Below, piece after piece: positions 4,160-8,792 of a stretch of 8,792 bases of DNA (within the stretch, counting starts at the first letter, position 1; each line of letters begins with the position of its first letter). The stretch is from SZUA-186 sp041552135 (GTDB lineage Bacteria; Pseudomonadota; Gammaproteobacteria; UBA9214), in NCBI GenBank assembly GCA_041552135.1, contig JBFELL010000121.1:1-8792 (forward strand), given 5' to 3'. Both the position numbers and the translations under genes were made by a program. A model generated the notes under the pieces. It was given only the letters and a program-made list of their open reading frames with translations. It was not told the origin of the DNA and searched no databases.

Positions 4160-7102
4160 ATGCAGATTTCTTCACGCAGTGCACTTGCAGTAGTTGCGCT
4201 GTTCCTGATGGGTGTCGGCGGTACGTTGAATGCAACGGCAGTACGTGACACACCGGCCGAGGCACGGCAATACCGGCAATGGGTCGAGGGGATGAAGAGT
4301 GCCGAGCGTGGTCCGTTCGCTCGCCTTCGCTGGTTCTGTAACGATGGCCGGGTCATGCCTCCAAGGCCCTATTCCTGCGGTGAAGAGGGCGGTCACCAGC
4401 ATGGTGAATGGAGTGAGCAGACAAAGACGCTGCGTGGCGAGGGTTACAAGATCGCCAACCTGCTTGCGGGTGTCGATACCGGGGCGTTAACCGGCCAGCC
4501 GGACTTCATCGACAGTTATAACCAGTTACTGATCGAGAAGTACCTCATCACCGTCGACGACGGCTGGATCCTGCGGCGTGCCATGTTCTACCGCGGCGCC
4601 ATCCAGGAAGAGGACGAGGCCGAGGGCGGCCGTGCGTTGCTGGAGGCGCTGAGCTCCGAGCCGGAGTGGTACGGACACCGTTACCCGGCGCTGCGTATCG
4701 GTGTGCGCCTGCTGCCGCATGGCAAGGCCAGCGCCTCGGTGCAGAAGGTACGCCAGGTGTCGGCATCACTGTCCGACCAGGACGACGGCTTCAAGAGCCT
4801 GCGCGGCAAGATTCACGGCACACCCGATGCCGGTGATGCACAGCGTGTCCGCGAGTATGCCGACGGCGTATCTGATGCGGCCATGAAGACAAAATACCTG
4901 GAGCTGGCCGACGAGATCGATCGTGTCTACCAGGCCGCCCCGCTGGCCGAGCTGCTGGAGTCACGCGCCAGGGTTTACGGTGCAGCGCCCTGGCTGCAGG
5001 AGATTCTGCGTGATGGTGCCGCGGCATACCGGCAGGATAACAGTGCCGCCAACCGTTACCGGGTAACGGCGAGCCTGCTGGCCGGGCTGCGCGATACCAT
5101 GCCACGCATCAAGAGCCCCTCGGCCCGGCTCGGTGTGATGGATATCAGCCTGGTCGTCGAGGCAGAGAATTTTCGTGCCAGTGCCGAGCTGCGTGAACAA
5201 CTGCCACAGGCCTCACGTCACCAGCGGCTGGCCATGCTGCATGCCGCGATTGATGCGGCCTATGGCACCGGCGCCATCAACCGGCGCGGTCACACGGAAT
5301 TACAAAAGACACTCACGACGCTTGAAGCCGACCAGGTGACACTGGGTGTGTACCTGAAGGCGCTGCGCTACCTCGGCCGCGTGCCTGGCTGGGGTACCCA
5401 GGGGCTGCGTTACCAGTTTTACGAGTCAATGCTGACGCTGTCCGATGTTGAGCCGCTGGCGCTGCGCTTTATCCAGGACCAGCTGCGCGGCTCGCCGTTG
5501 CTGTTTTATTCACAGCTGCTGGACAGCATGCAGCGCGATGCCAACCAGCTTGCCGGAGTTCGACACAAACTCTTTGGCAAGGAGATCGGTGTCGGTTTCC
5601 GTGCGCTCAACCCCGGGCTGGCGCGCGGCGTGTTGCATGCGCGCGCGGACATGCAGGAGCTGGCGTCATTTTCGGCGGACGGTATCTACCTGTTACCGGA
5701 AACAGTCTCTGACCTGCCGCCCGTGTCCGGCATCATGACCGCAGGCGAAGGCAACCCGCTGTCGCACGTGCAGTTGCTGGCACGCAATCTGGGTATCCCC
5801 AACGTCGGTGTTGATGTCGGCCTGCTCACGACCATCAGGCAACACGACGGCCGAGCCGTGGTCATGGCCGTGAGTCCGGCAGGACTGGTGGAGCTGGACG
5901 AGGACGGTGATCGCTGGAATGCGATCATTGGTGAGGCAGAGTCCGGCCAGGACGTGGTGATCCGTCCCGACCTCGAGAAGCTCGATCTCGGCGTGAAGGA
6001 CTTTATCAATCTCGATGACCTGCGTGCGACGGACTCCGGGCGCACGGTCGGTCCGAAGGCCGCCAAGCTCGGCGAGCTGCGCACCCATTTCCCGGAGGCC
6101 GTGTCACCGGGCGTTGCCATCCCGTTCGGCGTGTTCCGCGAGGTGGTGCTGGATCAGCCCTATAAAGGGTCTGGCAAGAGCGTGTTCGACTGGATGGTGG
6201 AAAACTACCGCGCCATCGAACAACTACCGGTCAACTCGCAGCAGCGCCATGACAGGACAGAGGCGTTCCGCGCCGAACTGTACGACATCATTGCCGCGGC
6301 GCGACTGGATGCAGGGTTTCGGCAGTCACTGCGTACCGCCATGCAACAGGCATTCGGCTCGCTTGACGGCCTGGGCGTGTTCATTCGTTCGGATACCAAT
6401 GTCGAGGACCTTGCCGGATTTACCGGGGCCGGGCTGAACCTGACACTGCCGAATGTCGTTGGCTTTGACAATGTCGTCGATGGTATTGCCGATGTCTGGG
6501 CCTCGCCGTTCACTGCGCGCGCATTTGCCTGGCGACAGTCGCACATGAAGACACCGGAGCATGTCTACCCGGCCGTATTGCTGCTGAAGTCCGTGTCAAA
6601 TGACAAGTCCGGTGTGATGGTGACACAGGATATCGATACCGGCGATCGTGAGGTGCTGTCGGTGGCCGTGAATGAGGGCGTGGGTGGCGCGGTCGACGGC
6701 CAGTCCGGCGAGTCACTGCGCATCGACACCCGTGACGGCTCGGTACGCGTGCTGGCGATGGCGACTGCCCCGTGGCGGCGTAACCCGTCACCGGCCGGCG
6801 GTATCGATAAACTGCCTGTCAGTGGTGACGAGTCGGTGCTCAAGCCCGGCGAGATCAGGCAGCTGATTGCCTTTTCGAAGGCGCTACCGGAACGCTTCCC
6901 ACCAATCACCGATGACCAGGGCAATCCTGCACCGGCGGATATCGAATTCGGTTTCCTCGACGGCCAGCTGCACCTGTTCCAGCTGCGTCCCTTTCTCGAG
7001 AGTCGCAAGGCGCGCGGCAGTAATTACCTGAGTACCATGGACGAGTCACTGCAGGGCGCGCTCGACAAGCCAGTCAACATGCAGGAGGTTCCGAATGAAT
7101 AA
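4160..7102 (+). CDS. Exported PEP-synthase/glucan-water-dikinase-like protein (phosphohistidine plus ATP-grasp domains)
   Basis: A 980-residue protein counted from the ATG at 4160, which follows AAGGA (4147-4151). A signal peptide (about 1-27, hydrophobic core ALAVVALFLMGVGG) precedes a large N-terminal region (about 28-500), mostly helical and unrecognised, with Cys60 and Cys73 bracketing a likely disulfide. Next is a swivel phosphohistidine domain with His536 in GNPLSHVQLLARNLGIP, then a C-terminal ATP-grasp domain (PPDK_N type, about 620-950). That domain has Lys633 (VGPKAAKLGEL), Arg743 (FIRSDTNVEDL), Glu929 (DIEFGF) and Gln941/Arg943 (QLRP). In PEP synthase and PPDK such domains transfer phosphate from ATP through the histidine. 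The order, histidine domain before ATP-grasp and no PEP-binding TIM barrel, is that of plant glucan water dikinases, so PEP synthesis is unlikely. All key residues look intact. Export is the puzzle, because ATP is scarce outside the cytoplasm. Substrate unknown. Confidence 0.88.
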   Translation: MQISSRSALAVVALFLMGVGGTLNATAVRDTPAEARQYRQWVEGMKSAERGPFARLRWFCNDGRVMPPRPYSCGEEGGHQHGEWSEQTKTLRGEGYKIANLLAGVDTGALTGQPDFIDSYNQLLIEKYLITVDDGWILRRAMFYRGAIQEEDEAEGGRALLEALSSEPEWYGHRYPALRIGVRLLPHGKASASVQKVRQVSASLSDQDDGFKSLRGKIHGTPDAGDAQRVREYADGVSDAAMKTKYLELADEIDRVYQAAPLAELLESRARVYGAAPWLQEILRDGAAAYRQDNSAANRYRVTASLLAGLRDTMPRIKSPSARLGVMDISLVVEAENFRASAELREQLPQASRHQRLAMLHAAIDAAYGTGAINRRGHTELQKTLTTLEADQVTLGVYLKALRYLGRVPGWGTQGLRYQFYESMLTLSDVEPLALRFIQDQLRGSPLLFYSQLLDSMQRDANQLAGVRHKLFGKEIGVGFRALNPGLARGVLHARADMQELASFSADGIYLLPETVSDLPPVSGIMTAGEGNPLSHVQLLARNLGIPNVGVDVGLLTTIRQHDGRAVVMAVSPAGLVELDEDGDRWNAIIGEAESGQDVVIRPDLEKLDLGVKDFINLDDLRATDSGRTVGPKAAKLGELRTHFPEAVSPGVAIPFGVFREVVLDQPYKGSGKSVFDWMVENYRAIEQLPVNSQQRHDRTEAFRAELYDIIAAARLDAGFRQSLRTAMQQAFGSLDGLGVFIRSDTNVEDLAGFTGAGLNLTLPNVVGFDNVVDGIADVWASPFTARAFAWRQSHMKTPEHVYPAVLLLKSVSNDKSGVMVTQDIDTGDREVLSVAVNEGVGGAVDGQSGESLRIDTRDGSVRVLAMATAPWRRNPSPAGGIDKLPVSGDESVLKPGEIRQLIAFSKALPERFPPITDDQGNPAPADIEFGFLDGQLHLFQLRPFLESRKARGSNYLSTMDESLQGALDKPVNMQEVPNE
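7083..7088 (+). promoter_or_regulatory. Strong Shine-Dalgarno for the serine hydrolase, inside the dikinase gene
   Basis: AGGAGG, a full match to the anti-Shine-Dalgarno core, sits six bases before the ATG at 7095 and within the last codons of the dikinase gene. It fixes the start of the second gene and indicates coupled translation of the pair. Confidence 0.8.
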
Positions 7103-8408
7103 CAACAGCCGAAGCTGGACGACAGCCATGCTGGTCACGCTGTGCACCACGCCGGCCGTGCAGGCCTACCCGATCGACGGTTTCGACGACACCGGTATAC
7201 GCCGTATCGAGGGCGTGCGCATGGTGGAAGAGGCGATCATCCCGGGCAGCAAGCAGCCGCCGGGCGCGACGTTGCCGACCGAGCAGGTCGACCTGCGGCT
7301 GCTCAATCGCCGCGACATGGACCTGCCGGCCCCGGACCCGGCCTTCACCAGGCAGGTCCTGGGCCTGCTCGGTGAGCACGCAGACCAGTACGGCATCGCC
7401 GTGCTCGACCTGTCCGACCCGGACAAGCCACGCTACGCGGAGCATCGCGGCGACCATCGCCAGAATGTCGGCAGTGTCGGCAAACTGGTTGCCGCACTCG
7501 GCTTATTCCAGGCACTGGCCGATACCTGGCCGGATGATATCGAGAAGCGCCGCGAGATTCTCAAAACCACTGTTATAACGGCGGATGAGTTCTGCCACTG
7601 GGACCATCACAAGATCAGGATCTTTGATGTCGAGAACAGGAAACTCACGCGCCGCACCATGAAGGACGGCGACCAGGGGTCGCTGTGGGAATACCTCGAC
7701 TGGACGCTGTCGGTGAGTTCCAACTCCGCCGCGGCCATGACCATGCGCGACGCCATGTTGCTGCGCCACTATGGCAAGGACTACCCGGTAGCGGATGCCG
7801 AGGCGCAGCGGTTCTTCAAGGAGACGCCGTCGAAGGAACTCACCGCGCTGTTCCAGGCGACCTTCTTCGAGCCCATCACGCGCAACGGCCTGAATATCGA
7901 GAACCTGCGCCAGGGCAGCTTTTTTACCCGCGAGGGCAAGAACAAGGTCAACGGCGGCGGCAACAGTTACGGCACGGCGCGCGAGTTGATGCTGTTCGTG
8001 CTGCGCATGGAGCAGGGCCGGCTGGTGGACGAGTTTTCCAGTCGCCAGATCAAGCGCCTGATGTACATGACCGAGCGGCGCATCCGTTATGCCTCCTCAC
8101 CCGCACTCAAGGATGCGGCGGTGTACTTCAAGTCCGGTTCTCTCTATAAATGCAAGCAAGAGGAAGGCTTCGAGTGCGGTGCCTACAAGGGCAATGTGCG
8201 CAACTACATGAACTCGGTGGCGATTGTCGAGTATCCCGCAGGTGAAAACCGGTTGTTTTATATCTCTACGCTGATCTCGAACGTGCTGCGCAAGAACTCG
8301 GCCGTGGATCACCAGACCATGGGTACCCGGATCCACCGCCTGATCGAGAAGGCGCACCCGGCACCGGAACCTGCGGCTGCAGCGGAAACTGCGGGCGACC
8401 GGCAGTAG
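7095..8408 (+). CDS. Exported class A beta-lactamase/PBP-like serine hydrolase
   Basis: A 437-residue protein with a signal peptide (about 1-24, ending AVQA before YPID) and the three active-site motifs of serine penicillin-recognising enzymes in order. These are Ser127-Val-Gly-Lys130 (SxxK, in NVGSVGKL), Ser208-Ser-Asn210 (SxN) and Lys346-Ser-Gly348 (KTG-type, in FKSGSLY). Such enzymes form an acyl-serine intermediate with beta-lactams or D-Ala-D-Ala peptides. Both inter-motif spacings (81 and 136 residues) are longer than in typical class A beta-lactamases. A possible general-base glutamate is Glu259 (FFEPITRN), not certain. Residues 25-100 form an extra N-terminal segment; Cys353 and Cys361 lie just after the KSG motif, and the tail is Ala/Pro/Glu-rich. 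The frame overlaps the dikinase gene by 8 nt. A peptidoglycan or peptide hydrolase or a carboxypeptidase is more likely than a resistance beta-lactamase, but activity cannot be read from sequence. Confidence 0.88.
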   Translation: MNNNSRSWTTAMLVTLCTTPAVQAYPIDGFDDTGIRRIEGVRMVEEAIIPGSKQPPGATLPTEQVDLRLLNRRDMDLPAPDPAFTRQVLGLLGEHADQYGIAVLDLSDPDKPRYAEHRGDHRQNVGSVGKLVAALGLFQALADTWPDDIEKRREILKTTVITADEFCHWDHHKIRIFDVENRKLTRRTMKDGDQGSLWEYLDWTLSVSSNSAAAMTMRDAMLLRHYGKDYPVADAEAQRFFKETPSKELTALFQATFFEPITRNGLNIENLRQGSFFTREGKNKVNGGGNSYGTARELMLFVLRMEQGRLVDEFSSRQIKRLMYMTERRIRYASSPALKDAAVYFKSGSLYKCKQEEGFECGAYKGNVRNYMNSVAIVEYPAGENRLFYISTLISNVLRKNSAVDHQTMGTRIHRLIEKAHPAPEPAAAAETAGDRQ

Positions 8409-8440
8409 CGCAGCGGGCTGCATGCTCTTGTAATCGGCTC

Positions 8441-8530
8441 TGGATTCCGGCCCTTCGCCAGACTACGGCCGGAAAGACGGATGGTCCGGGCCACCCCCTG
8501 TTGTCATGCCCGCGCAGGCGGGAATCCGTG
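8441..8530. repeat. Second REP-like doublet downstream of the operon
   Basis: A first unit has TTCCGGCC (8445-8452) pairing with GGCCGGAA (8467-8474) around a 14-nt loop. A second has CCCGC (8510-8514) pairing with GCGGG (8518-8522) around GCA, with the flanks GTCAT and GAATCC that are typical of a very common proteobacterial dispersed repeat. Both units carry GGATTCC-type edges, in opposite orientations, so they form an inverted pair like the one at the left end but of a different repeat family. The first hairpin begins 36 bp after the stop codon at 8408 and may also end the operon transcript, although no T run follows. Confidence 0.65.
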
Positions 8531-8602
8531 GAGTTGCCCCGGCCCTGGATGCCGGTCCACGCGAGACGGTGGATGATATACAGGGACAGGCGGGTTGACG
8601 CC

Positions 8603-8627
8603 ATCCTTCTCCTGAAGACAGAAGGAT
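8603..8627. repeat. Hairpin in the 3' intergenic region
   Basis: ATCCTTCT (8603-8610) pairs perfectly with AGAAGGAT (8620-8627) around a 9-nt loop. No T run follows, and it has no clear gene assignment. It could be a degraded repeat unit. Between 8531 and 8680 nothing else is recognised. Confidence 0.35.
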
Positions 8628-8680
8628 CATACTATTCAGTCCAAGATGGCTCACGTATCTGTAGCGCCGGTCATTCCACT

Positions 8681-8712
8681 TCCTTTCACCCGGTGAGGGC
8701 CGGGGAGAGGGC
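8681..8712 (-). repeat. Degenerate copy of the left-end REP-like repeat
   Basis: TCACC (8686-8690) pairs with GGTGA (8692-8696) around one base, followed by a G-rich tail ending GGGGAGAGGGC. The reverse complement aligns with the lead and hairpin of the units at 1-100, with several changes in the arms. It is a single, worn copy lying directly before the putative promoter of the last gene. Confidence 0.5.
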
Positions 8713-8717
8713 ATAAT
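8712..8717 (+). promoter_or_regulatory. Candidate -10 for the truncated last gene
   Basis: CATAAT matches the -10 consensus at five of six positions and would start transcription near 8724, about 17 nt before the ATG at 8741. No acceptable -35 is seen at the proper distance; the G-rich end of the repeat occupies that place. Confidence 0.25.
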
Positions 8718-8740
8718 ACCGGCTATCGCACCAGGCACCG

Positions 8741-8792
8741 ATGATTCACCGACTCCTCATAATTCTCATCCTGCTCGCCTCCCTGCCGGCTA
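8741..8792 (+). CDS. 5' end of a gene for an exported protein (truncated by window edge)
   Basis: The frame from the ATG at 8741 is open to the end of the window, giving 17 residues: a short charged start (MIHR) followed by a leucine/isoleucine-rich core and ASLPA. This is the shape of a signal peptide, so the product is probably exported. No strong Shine-Dalgarno sequence precedes the ATG (only AGG at 8733-8735), so the start is tentative. Nothing can be said about function. Confidence 0.5.
   Translation, partial: MIHRLLIILILLASLPA

Noticed and set aside
4160..7102. True phosphoenolpyruvate synthase (ppsA)
   Set aside because: The domain order is reversed, the PEP/pyruvate-binding barrel is missing and the protein has a signal peptide.
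7095..8408. Lipoprotein signal in the serine hydrolase (cysteine at residue 17)
   Set aside because: The residue before the cysteine is leucine, which does not fit a lipobox, and a good signal peptidase I site (AVQA) follows at residue 24.

Overview
This GC-rich window most resembles a chromosomal segment of a gammaproteobacterium. The evidence is high-GC coding bias, the dispersed palindromic repeats of the CCCTCTCCC/GGGAGAGGG and CCCGC/GCGGG kinds at both ends, and a periplasmic retropepsin-type aspartic protease of a kind known from Proteobacteria. The species cannot be named from the sequence alone. There are no rRNA or tRNA genes, no CRISPR array and no intact insertion sequence.

Layout. 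Positions 1-667 are non-coding and rich in structure: an inverted pair of REP-like palindromes (1-100), a four-stem foldable element closed by an outer stem (156-258), smaller palindromes, and a perfect CRP-type TGTGA-N6-TCACA site (545-560) inside a larger inverted-repeat region. Positions 668-2479 (+) encode a secreted subtilisin-family (S8) protease with a propeptide, an intact catalytic triad, two Ig-like domains and a lysine-rich tail. A strong hairpin (2497-2530) separates it from a convergent gene at 2549-3202 (-), which encodes a periplasmic retropepsin-like aspartic protease with a GspC-like N-terminal domain. About 40 bp away, divergently, lies a class I glutamine amidotransferase (3243-3950, +), the only clearly cytoplasmic protein here. 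Positions 3951-4159 hold a series of hairpins and then an extended -10 promoter.

The most unusual part is the two-gene operon at 4160-8408 (+). The first gene encodes a 980-residue protein with a predicted signal peptide, a phosphohistidine swivel domain and a C-terminal PEP-synthase/glucan-water-dikinase type ATP-grasp domain. The second encodes a secreted class A beta-lactamase/penicillin-binding-like serine hydrolase. The two reading frames overlap by 8 nt, with a strong Shine-Dalgarno sequence for the second gene inside the first, so they are probably translated together. An apparently intact ATP-dependent dikinase predicted outside the cytoplasm and coupled to a cell-wall-type serine hydrolase is the best candidate here for an undescribed system.

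Positions 8409-8740 are non-coding and carry a second REP-like block, a further hairpin and a degenerate third copy of the left-end repeat. The window ends inside a new (+) reading frame (from 8741) that begins with a signal-peptide-like hydrophobic segment. Five of the six genes appear to be exported, so the neighbourhood is strongly biased to the cell envelope.
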